From contig CP004371.1 in the NCBI GenBank assembly GCA_000597885.1, positions 3,364,501-3,428,500 of the forward strand: a stretch of DNA of 64,000 bases, read 5' to 3'. This document shows positions 38,110-45,276 of the stretch, one piece after another. A program made the translations under genes and the position numbers. Positions within the stretch are counted from its first letter, which is position 1. Each line of letters begins with the position of its first letter. The DNA comes from Flammeovirgaceae bacterium 311. GTDB taxonomy: Bacteria > Bacteroidota > Bacteroidia > Cytophagales > Cyclobacteriaceae. The notes beneath the pieces were generated by a model. It was not told the DNA's origin and did no database searches. It worked only from the letters and a program-made list of their open reading frames with translations.

Positions 38110-38817
38110 TTAAATCAGCAAGGCTTCCTGTTTTGGAATCAGGTTGAGGAAAGCCTCAAACTTATGGTTGTATTGTTCTTTATCAATCTTATAATAGAAA
38201 GCTCCTTTTCTTGAGTTTCCTTTATCCTTATCATCCTGCTTAATCAAGAACCCGGTAGAAAGCACCTTGCGGAAGAAGTTACGCTTATCAAACTCTGTTT
38301 CGTACAGGCCTTCGTAAAGTGTTTGTAACTGCGGCACTGTAAATTTCTCCGGCAACAGCTCAAACAAAATCGGGTGCATGGCAGCTTTGTACTTAAGCCT
38401 GTTTTTTGCCATCTGCACCATCTTCTCGTGGTCAAAAATTAACTGGGGCATGTCCTTCAGCAAAAACCACTTGGCGTGAAAATCCTGACTTAGCTGCTGC
38501 TCATATTTCTGTATATCGATAAGGGCCACATAAGCTACTGCAATTGTTCTTTCTGCAGGGTCTCGGAAAGGATCGCCAAATGTGTGCAACTGCTCCATAA
38601 ATACGTTCTCCAAACCAGTAAGCTGTTTGAGTACACGGTTTGCAGCCTGATCCAGGCTCTCCTGTAACTGTACAAAGCCTCCCATCAGGCTCCACCTCTT
38701 TTTTTCAGGAGCAAAACCTCTTTGTATCAAAAGCAGCTTGAAGTTTTCACCATCAAAACCGAAGATGATACAATCTACCGCAACTAATGCACGAGTCTGG
38801 CCAGCATATCTAATCAC
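38110..38817 (-). CDS. araR: AraR-type arabinose regulator (Nudix domain plus winged helix)
   Basis: A 235-residue protein of the kind shown in Bacteroides to repress arabinose genes and release DNA on binding L-arabinose. Residues 1-150 form a Nudix fold, but the Nudix box is degenerate: GGFVQLQESLDQAANRVLKQ lacks the REUxEE glutamates, so it is a sensor, not a hydrolase. Residues 155-230 form a winged helix (VPQLQTLYEGLYETEFDKRNFFRKV, then KGNSRKGAFYYKID). Its place beside araB, the AraR-like box 56 bases before its own start, and four more boxes elsewhere in the locus support the call and suggest self-control. Confidence 0.92.
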   Translation of the reverse strand: MIRYAGQTRALVAVDCIIFGFDGENFKLLLIQRGFAPEKKRWSLMGGFVQLQESLDQAANRVLKQLTGLENVFMEQLHTFGDPFRDPAERTIAVAYVALIDIQKYEQQLSQDFHAKWFLLKDMPQLIFDHEKMVQMAKNRLKYKAAMHPILFELLPEKFTVPQLQTLYEGLYETEFDKRNFFRKVLSTGFLIKQDDKDKGNSRKGAFYYKIDKEQYNHKFEAFLNLIPKQEALLI

Positions 38818-38872
38818 TTCTTTTTCGGTTTATAGTTCTGTAAAGTCTATAGAAGGAGGCTTATGTCTATGA

Positions 38873-38889
38873 AGTGTGAAAATAACAAT
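38873..38889 (-). promoter_or_regulatory. Proposed AraR operator upstream of araR
   Basis: AGTGTGAAAATAACAAT keeps the GTnAnnnTnAC core with one imperfect outer arm, 56 bases before the araR start. Suggests autoregulation. Confidence 0.55.
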
Positions 38890-39027
38890 TATATTTTAAA
38901 ATAAAATACGCATCTGTATGATTTATAACGTTTGCGGGCATGAATAGCGAAATTCAGGCTATAGAGGCAGAATTTTACGTGTTAATTTTACCCTTATACC
39001 ATTCTGATGCTGCAGTTTATACTACAA

Positions 39028-40110
39028 CTATTCTCCCCGAACTCTTTTAGAAGAATCGCGAATGATAAGCTCTGTTTTAAGTATGATCTTTTGGGCAATG
39101 AAGCCATGAGGATTATTGATCTGCTCAAGCACATGGCTGGCGGCAAGCTTTCCGATCTGGAAAGCCGGCTGGGCAATTGTTGAAACAGATGGTTCAACAA
39201 GCGAAGTAACAGGTTCATCATTAAACCCAATCAGGCCTATATCTTCAGGCATCTTCAATCCACGTGATTTGATCACCAGCATGGCCTGCATGGCCGCAGC
39301 ATCGTTGATGGCAAAGATTGCATCCGGCGGGTTAGGAAGGTCTAATAAGGCCCGCACCTGCTCCCTAAGGTCGTTATCTGTTAAAGTGCTGTGCCTGATT
39401 AAGTGCTCTTGTACCGGTAAATTGTTCTTCTGAAGTGCTTCTATATACCCCTCCTGCCTGTGTCTGCTGATGGAAAGGTTCTCCGGACCTGATAGATGTG
39501 CAATGCGTTTGTAGCCCATTTCAATGAGGTGTGCAGTAGCTTTGAAAGCACCATCATGTTCATCCACAATGATCCGGGTAGTGTCGATGCTATCAGAGAC
39601 CCTATCGAACAAGACCAGGGGAATACCTTTCTTATGGAGCATCTTCAAATGATCATCTTTACTGGTTTCTTTGGAAAGAGAGATGATGAGCCCATCTACC
39701 CGGCTGGCCATCAGAGTATTGATATTCCGCATCTCCTCCTCATAAGATTCGTTCGACTGGCAGATCATGACATTATAGCCTTTTTCGGCTGCTATTTCCT
39801 GAAAACCACTAAGATTGGCTGAAAAGAAATAAGTGGTTAAATCAGGTACAATAATGCCCAGGGTGTGGGTGGTGTTGGTGCGCAGGCTCTGCGCTATTTG
39901 ATTGGGAGCATAGGCCATTTTACGGGCCATTTCCACTACTGCTTTCCTGGTATCCTTATTGATATCGTGAGATCCTCCCAATGCTCTGGAGACTGTTGAG
40001 ATGGAGATATTCAAAGACCTGGCAATATCCTTCAGCCTGGCCTGGCCTTTTCCCATGCCTGCAGCCTGTGTTTTTCCGGAGCGGGCAGTACGCTGCTGTA
40101 TTTCTTTCAT
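39028..40110 (-). CDS. LacI/GalR-family transcriptional regulator
   Basis: A 360-residue repressor-type protein. The helix-turn-helix is ARLKDIARSLNISISTVSRALGG, followed by the hinge helix (PNQIAQSLRTNTTHTLGIIVPDL). The rest is a periplasmic-binding-protein-like sugar-sensing domain (GFQEIAAEKGYNVMICQSNES, VDGLIISLSKE, GLIGFNDEPVTSLVEPSVSTI). ATG 40122 is an alternative start. It lies between araR and the transketolase genes. The GCAATCGATTGC palindrome next to the susC AraR box is a possible target; the sensed sugar is unknown. Confidence 0.93.
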   Translation of the reverse strand: MKEIQQRTARSGKTQAAGMGKGQARLKDIARSLNISISTVSRALGGSHDINKDTRKAVVEMARKMAYAPNQIAQSLRTNTTHTLGIIVPDLTTYFFSANLSGFQEIAAEKGYNVMICQSNESYEEEMRNINTLMASRVDGLIISLSKETSKDDHLKMLHKKGIPLVLFDRVSDSIDTTRIIVDEHDGAFKATAHLIEMGYKRIAHLSGPENLSISRHRQEGYIEALQKNNLPVQEHLIRHSTLTDNDLREQVRALLDLPNPPDAIFAINDAAAMQAMLVIKSRGLKMPEDIGLIGFNDEPVTSLVEPSVSTIAQPAFQIGKLAASHVLEQINNPHGFIAQKIILKTELIIRDSSKRVRGE

Positions 40111-40171
40111 AAGTAACAACATTTTTTTTAGCCCAGGGCCTTAGCCATCACAAAACATAATTTCATGAACA

Positions 40172-40210
40172 TTGCTCATGCTCTGCCCCGGTAGAACAGA
40201 GCATGAGCAA
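40172..40210 (-). terminator. Stem-loop after the transketolase genes
   Basis: TTGCTCATGCTCTG (40172-40185) pairs perfectly with 40197-40210 across 11 bases, 11 bases after the transketolase stop codon. No strong T-run follows, so it may act with a protein factor. Confidence 0.65.
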
Positions 40211-40220
40211 ATCCAGGTGA

Positions 40221-41195
40221 TTATGAATGCAGTGAGCCGGATTTCTTTCGTTCCAACACATTTTTCACGGCTTTGATGATGTGCTCATCATCGAGGCCAT
40301 ACTTTTTCATGAGCTGCTCGGGGGTGCCGCTCTCGCCAAAGCTGTCGTTTACCGCCACATACTCCTGGGGCACCGGATGCTGCCCCACCAGTACCTGGGC
40401 AATGCTGTCGCCCAGTCCTCCCAGTCGGTTGTGCTCCTCGGCCGTTACCACACAGCCTGTCTTGCGCACTGACTTTAGCACCGCCTCCACATCCAGGGGC
40501 TTGATGGTGTGGATGTTGATGATCTCTGCATCAATGCCCATTTCAGCTAACTGCTCGCCTGCCTTAATCGCCTCCCACACCAGGTGGCCGGTGGCAAAGA
40601 TGCTCACATCTGCTCCTTCATTGACCATCCAGGCTTTGCCGATCTTAAACTCCTGATCTGGCGCTGTGAAGATAGGCATCACCGGCCTGCCAAACCTTAG
40701 GTACACCGGCCCATGATGCTCTGCAATGGCAATGGTGGCTGCTTTGGTCTGGTTGTAGTCGCAGGGGTTGATCACTGTCATGCCTGGCAGCATCTTCATC
40801 AGCCCGATGTCCTCCAGGATCTGGTGGGTGGCGCCGTCCTCTCCCAGCGTTAAGCCTGCATGGGAGGCGCAGATCTTCACGTTCTTGTCCGAGTAGGCAA
40901 TGCTCTGGCGGATCTGGTCATAGACCCTGCCGGTGGAGAAGTTGGCAAAGGTGCCTGTGTAGGGAATCTTCCCCCCGATGGTCATGCCTGCTGCTATGCC
41001 CATCATGTTGGCCTCGGCAATGCCGATCTGGAAAAAGCGGTGGGGGAATTCTTTGATGAAGTCTGCCATCTTCAGCGAGCCTACCAGGTCTGCACACAGG
41101 GCTACTACATTTTCATTCTTTCTGCCCACTTCCAACAGGCCTGCGCCAAAGCCGGAACGGGTGTCTTTCTTATCGGTATAGGTGTATTTCTTCAT
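40221..41195 (-). CDS. Transketolase, C-terminal subunit
   Basis: The 324-residue part contains the pyrimidine-binding and C-terminal domains of a two-subunit transketolase. The thiamine-activating Glu is in IGIAEANMMGIAAG, and the motif CASHAGLTLGEDGATHQILEDI binds cofactor and substrate. The end GESGTPEQLMKKYG is typical. It works as an alpha2-beta2 enzyme with the next gene product (33-base gap) in the non-oxidative pentose phosphate pathway, using the xylulose 5-phosphate made by AraD. Confidence 0.94.
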   Translation of the reverse strand: MKKYTYTDKKDTRSGFGAGLLEVGRKNENVVALCADLVGSLKMADFIKEFPHRFFQIGIAEANMMGIAAGMTIGGKIPYTGTFANFSTGRVYDQIRQSIAYSDKNVKICASHAGLTLGEDGATHQILEDIGLMKMLPGMTVINPCDYNQTKAATIAIAEHHGPVYLRFGRPVMPIFTAPDQEFKIGKAWMVNEGADVSIFATGHLVWEAIKAGEQLAEMGIDAEIINIHTIKPLDVEAVLKSVRKTGCVVTAEEHNRLGGLGDSIAQVLVGQHPVPQEYVAVNDSFGESGTPEQLMKKYGLDDEHIIKAVKNVLERKKSGSLHS

Positions 41196-41228
41196 TGTGT
41201 TAAGTATTGAGTAGTTGGTAAACAGCTG

Positions 41229-42080
41229 TTAGTAATCGCCCAGTGTTTCTTCCAGCTGATCCAGCGCCTTTTGGAGCTGCTCATCATTAGGGGCTACGCC
41301 ATGCCACTTGTGGGAGCCGGTCATAAAGTCTACGCCATGGCCCATGTTGGTCTGCATCAGGATCAGGATGGGCTTTGCCTTGTGGGCTTTGCTCTTGGCT
41401 AAATCCACTACCCGTACCACATCCTGCATGTCGTTGCCGTTCATCTCCAGCACCTCCCAGCCAAAGGCTTCCCACTTGGCTCTTAAGTTGCCCAGGCCCA
41501 GCACCTGGTCTACAGGTCCGTCTATCTGCTGGCCGTTTACATCAATGGTGGTGATGAGGTTGTCTACCTTGTTGTGGGGGGCAAACATGGCTGCTTCCCA
41601 GATCTGGCCCTCCTGCAGCTCTCCGTCTCCATGAAGGGAAAAAACAAGGCTCCTGTCGCCGTTGAGCTTCTTGGTTAAGGCAGCTCCAATGGCAGCCGAT
41701 AAGCCCTGCCCCAGCGAACCGGAGGCAATGCGGATGCCGGGCAGCCCCTCATGGGTGGTGGGGTGGCCCTGCAGCCGGGAATCTATCTTGCGGAAGCTTG
41801 CCAGCTCTGCTTTGTCAAAGTAGCCCGAGCGGGCTAAAACACTGTACCACACAGGGGAGATGTGGCCGTTGGAGAGGAAAAATAAATCCTCGCCTACTCC
41901 ATCCATCTGGAAGTCTGGATTGTGGGTAAGCTCCCGGAAATAAAGAGCTACTAAAAAATCGGTGCAGCCCAATGATCCTCCCGGATGCCCTGACTGGCAG
42001 CTGTGCACCATCCGCACAATGTCTCTGCGCACCTGATTGCTGATGCCTTCTAGTTCTTCTATACTCATGCTATTGCTCAT
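41229..42080 (-). CDS. Transketolase, N-terminal subunit
   Basis: The 283-residue part with the thiamine-diphosphate binding domain. It has the HSCQSGHPGGSLGCTD start and the metal/cofactor motif GDGELQEGQIWEA followed by IDVNGQQ. The MSNSM start offers two closely spaced ATGs (42080 and 42068). A proposed AraR box lies 167 bases upstream, placing the transketolase genes in the arabinose regulon. Confidence 0.94.
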   Translation of the reverse strand: MSNSMSIEELEGISNQVRRDIVRMVHSCQSGHPGGSLGCTDFLVALYFRELTHNPDFQMDGVGEDLFFLSNGHISPVWYSVLARSGYFDKAELASFRKIDSRLQGHPTTHEGLPGIRIASGSLGQGLSAAIGAALTKKLNGDRSLVFSLHGDGELQEGQIWEAAMFAPHNKVDNLITTIDVNGQQIDGPVDQVLGLGNLRAKWEAFGWEVLEMNGNDMQDVVRVVDLAKSKAHKAKPILILMQTNMGHGVDFMTGSHKWHGVAPNDEQLQKALDQLEETLGDY

Positions 42081-42749
42081 TAGGTAAATGTACTGTTAGA
42101 TAAAAAAGAAACTACCAGAAAGTGTTTATATCAAAGCCTGCTGCTTTCTATCCCTCCGCCTTTTCCTTACCAGCAATCTGCACCATCATCCTAACAACTA
42201 ATCAGCCGCCGGCACATGAAACGTAATGTTAACACTTATAATTATTAATGTCAATTTAACGCTTATTATATTCATTATTGCCTCCACTGAAAAACAGGAG
42301 AAACGCTTTTGCCTCAACTCATGCTTGTATATGGTATGCAATGCAGGTTACAGGTGCTAAAGTTAAAGCTTTTTCATTCCGGCGGACTAGGCATTTTATG
42401 GGTTTGAAACAAATCAACCTTGTACAGAGTAAAAAAAGAGATAGGCTTAGCAATGATGGCTGTACGGTCCTGAAGTGAAAAATATTAGAGAAGCGTAGGG
42501 CTTATATAATTTTTTAAGTATATTTTCTTACTTCCTTCAGCAATATGTATCGGTTCATAAAATAAATAGTGTGAACTTAGCAGCTTGCTTTTTTCGTAAG
42601 CCTGGGAATATAATTTAAGAAAATTGGAATTTCTTGGCTATCAGGATATGTTATAGATTACAGGTTGTACCTCACCAGGCAAGTAAAATATTAAATAGCA
42701 GGCAGAGAATCGACATTACTTAAAGAAACTTAAATAGTAAACATCAATT
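42081..42749. other. Divergent intergenic region, AT-rich, one proposed operator
   Basis: No convincing gene; a 66-codon plus-strand frame at 42278-42478 has no recognisable features. The region holds the proposed AraR box at 42247-42263 and a GTTAAC palindrome at 42228-42233. The right side must carry the promoter of the cold-shock protein gene, which I could not locate. Confidence 0.5.
42247..42263 (-). promoter_or_regulatory. Proposed AraR operator upstream of the transketolase genes
   Basis: AATGTCAATTTAACGCT keeps the GTnAnnnTnAC core and 17-base layout; its outer arm is imperfect. It is 167 bases before the transketolase start. Confidence 0.55.
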
Positions 42750-43202
42750 ATGGGCAGATCGCAAGAGACATTTAGTAAAAAAGAAAAAGAAAAGAACAAG
42801 CTAAGGAAGAAAAAGGACAAAGAGCAAAAGAAAGAGGAGCGCAAAGCCAATGCCGATAAAGGCAAAAGCCTTGATGATATGATTATGTATGTTGATGAAA
42901 ACGGTAATTTTTCTTCAACCCCTCCAGATCCTGAAAAACGTAAGGTTAAAAAGGAATCTATTTCAGTAAGCACACCTAAGCAGGAAGCGGCTGATCCGGC
43001 CGATGCCATCAGAACAGGCATTGTAACCTTTTTTAATGATTCTAAAGGTTATGGTTTTATCAAAGATCAGCAGACACAGGAGAGCATTTTTGTTCACATC
43101 AACGACCTGGTTGATCCGATCAAGGAAAATAATAAAGTGACTTTTGAGGTTGAAATGGGACAGAAAGGTCCTGTTGCTGTAAAAGTTCAAGTTTCCCGCT
43201 AG
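42750..43202 (+). CDS. Cold-shock-domain protein with lysine-rich N-terminal extension
   Basis: A 150-residue RNA-binding protein. The cold-shock domain covers about 87-149: GIVTFFNDSKGYGFIKD holds RNP1 and ESIFVHINDL holds RNP2. The first 40 residues are almost entirely Lys, Glu and Arg (KKEKEKNKLRKKKDKEQKK), likely a helix that binds RNA or ribosomes, followed by a flexible linker. Ordinary CspA proteins are about 70 residues; this longer form with a basic start is common in Bacteroidota. Probable role: RNA chaperone. Confidence 0.9.
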   Translation: MGRSQETFSKKEKEKNKLRKKKDKEQKKEERKANADKGKSLDDMIMYVDENGNFSSTPPDPEKRKVKKESISVSTPKQEAADPADAIRTGIVTFFNDSKGYGFIKDQQTQESIFVHINDLVDPIKENNKVTFEVEMGQKGPVAVKVQVSR

Positions 43203-43395
43203 CACCTCCCCGCTGGTGCATCTGTAGGAATATATAGCTGCATGGTCAGTCTGTAGCCTTGCATGTCGATGTCCCTTGCCTGCTCCATTCAGCAGAAAAT
43301 AATATAAAAGGCGCCGGAAAAGATTAAGATTACCTGAAACATGAATTATCCCTAATTTTAAATTTAGGAAATCGGGTTGAAATAGAATAAAATAG

Positions 43396-43455
43396 AAAAC
43401 CTCCTGTTTTAGGGATAGAAGAAAAGAACTTCTTCACCTAAAGACAGGAGGTTTT
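43396..43455 (+). terminator. Long nested hairpin with T-run
   Basis: AAAACCTCCTGT (43396-43407) pairs perfectly with 43444-43455, and inside it TTTAGG pairs with CCTAAA and GAAG with CTTC. It ends in a T-run on the plus strand. It lies about 195 bases after the cold-shock gene and could end its transcript. Confidence 0.6.
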
Positions 43456-43841
43456 TATGTGTTTCTAGCCTTCGAAAAAATATCAGGTGAGGACGTTTTT
43501 AAACTTGCTAATATTTTTCTCACCGCCTTGAGCTGTTTCGATCTCCCCTTCTTGTTGCACTGGATGAGCTTTTAGATATGCGGATGATGCATATTTTTCA
43601 GGTCTGCGCCAGAATACCATCGGGTCACGAGGTCATTCTACAGGATTATTGCTTAAAGAACCTGGAGGCAATCTTCCATCATTTGACAAAGCTTCTGCAG
43701 GAACAAAAAGTATCTCAAACTCTATGAGAAGTCATTGCTGGGAAGATAAAGTCATCACTGATTAATTAGCCACCCAGGATCAACTGTATGTAGAAAAGCT
43801 GTTGGAGTGAAAGGAGGATGTACTTTTCCAGCAACAAAAAA

Positions 43842-43876
43842 GGCGGGCAAACCAGAATATTTCCAGTTTGTCCGCC
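43842..43876 (-). terminator. Intrinsic terminator of the FHA-end of the signalling block
   Basis: GGCGGGCAAAC (43842-43852) pairs with GTTTGTCCGCC (43866-43876) with one G-T wobble; on the minus strand a six-T run follows. It lies 98 bases after the stop of the last FHA gene. Confidence 0.8.
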
Positions 43877-43974
43877 TGATGCTCCGGAACGGAGCCTGCT
43901 AATACTATAATAGAATGGCAGATAAAGGTGTTTCAGATAAACTCAGAGCCAATCTGCTTTCACTACATAAAACT

Positions 43975-44508
43975 TTAACCTCCCACTGTGAGGTACACCA
44001 TGAGTACTGTCAACAACACCGCCAGCACAATCACAGTAATGAGGGCTATGTTGTGTAAATCCAGTTTACTGCTACCGCTGCTGCCTTTCTTAGGAGGACG
44101 TGTGTTGATGATCATTGGCAGCTTAAACTTAATCTTGGGGCCCGAAGGCGCCAGCTGAATAACATCATCATCTCTCAGAAACCATTTCCGGGCAATAGGC
44201 CTGTCGTTCAGGAGCGTCTGGTTTGTATTAGACAGGTGCCTGATGCTGTAGCTGTCTTCGCTCCATTCTATGGCCGCATGCAGCCTGCTTACCATCGGGA
44301 ACTCATCTCCGTAGCTGATCAGGCAGTCAGAGTCTCTGCCTATGCTGATGTAAGGCGCATCTATAACTTTTTCAGTGCCCTGGGGGGCATTTTTCGCAGC
44401 ATCCAGAAACACCAGGGTGTATGGATAGGATGGCTCTGTACTATTCAATTTCCTGCCATTGGCACTATCCTGGCTATCTTCAGAGTTTTTCAGAATTGAC
44501 CATGCCAT
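43975..44508 (-). CDS. FHA-domain protein with C-terminal membrane anchor
   Basis: FHA domains bind phosphothreonine peptides. In this 177-residue protein the domain spans about 30-130, with ISIGRDSDC (Gly-Arg), VSRLHAAIEW (Ser-x-x-His) and NTNQTLLNDRPI (Asn) as conserved binding residues. A single membrane helix lies at the C-terminus (about 152-174), so the FHA domain probably faces the cytoplasm. Downstream end of the kinase/phosphatase block, 31 bases after the other FHA gene, so they are likely co-transcribed and read the kinase's output. Confidence 0.88.
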   Translation of the reverse strand: MAWSILKNSEDSQDSANGRKLNSTEPSYPYTLVFLDAAKNAPQGTEKVIDAPYISIGRDSDCLISYGDEFPMVSRLHAAIEWSEDSYSIRHLSNTNQTLLNDRPIARKWFLRDDDVIQLAPSGPKIKFKLPMIINTRPPKKGSSGSSKLDLHNIALITVIVLAVLLTVLMVYLTVGG

Positions 44509-44539
44509 AAAAAAATCGTTTCATTAATAGAAAAAAAAT

Positions 44540-45085
44540 TTACAGATCATTTTTACCCATTTTAAACTTAAACAGGCTGTCACCCATCAGCAGCACATCA
44601 CCATCAGATAGTTGCACCGGCCCATTAACCTGGATAAACGTTGTTTTCAGGGCTGTCATGTTTTCAACGTACCACTTACCATTTTTCTGATAAATGGTTG
44701 CATGACCACTTCTGGAGATAGAGCTGTTTCCGGGATCTAACAATGAGCGGTCCAGCGGCACCGGCTCACCCTCCAGATCAATTTTCCTTAATTCCTTTTC
44801 CTCATCAAGCGAAATAGCAACCAGGCAGCAGGTGTTGGGGTCCGGCACAATCCTTCTGACTGTGTGAGCACCTCCCATATGCCGGCTGCGTTGTGCCGGA
44901 GCGGCATTTACCTGATCCCACGGCGCTTCCTCCTTACCACCAATTATAACCGTTTTCTTACTACGGCTTTCTGCATCTGCCGCACCAGGCACTACACCAC
45001 CCTCGTTAACCAGGCTTGTTCTGCACTTGACGCAGTCTTTTGCATTATATTGATTGGAAAAACCACACTTATGACAACGGATCAT
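44540..45085 (-). CDS. Zinc-ribbon plus FHA-domain protein
   Basis: A 181-residue protein. An N-terminal zinc ribbon (IRCHKCGFSNQYNAKDCVKC, two CxxC knuckles) is followed by a disordered stretch to about 60. The FHA domain then covers about 75-178, with SISRSGHATIYQ as the Ser/Arg-x-x-His equivalent and WYVENMTALKTTFIQVNG as the Asn/turn region. No membrane segment. Likely a cytoplasmic adaptor that recognises phosphothreonine on the kinase or its targets. Confidence 0.85.
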   Translation of the reverse strand: MIRCHKCGFSNQYNAKDCVKCRTSLVNEGGVVPGAADAESRSKKTVIIGGKEEAPWDQVNAAPAQRSRHMGGAHTVRRIVPDPNTCCLVAISLDEEKELRKIDLEGEPVPLDRSLLDPGNSSISRSGHATIYQKNGKWYVENMTALKTTFIQVNGPVQLSDGDVLLMGDSLFKFKMGKNDL

Positions 45086-45276
45086 ATATTGAAAATTTTC
45101 AAATGGTAAGTAATATATGTTTCAGGTAGCTAATGTACCAGATAAGAAAAAATTATGCTGCAACAGCTTTCTGTCTGCAATAAAGGTAAATCACCTTTCA
45201 AGAATCTGGATAACGAAATGTACAGGCAAAAAGATATAGCCAGACAAAAGGCTGTTCTGCTATCTTATTCCTTCCC

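Larger units (their letters stand above)
43203..43974. other. Intergenic region between convergent genes; hairpins, possible gene remnant
   Basis: Contains a long nested hairpin (43396-43455) and the terminator of the FHA gene (43842-43876). Between them, at about 43465-43735, two plus-strand open stretches of about 50-60 codons in different frames look like coding sequence broken by stops and a frameshift, but I recognise no protein. It may be a gene remnant or chance. Confidence 0.4.

Noticed and set aside
38110-38817. Active Nudix hydrolase
   Set aside because: The glutamates of the Nudix box are missing and a winged-helix region follows, so a regulator is the better reading.
42278-42478. 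66-codon frame between transketolase and cold-shock genes
   Set aside because: No recognisable features, random-looking composition and overlap with regulatory sequence.
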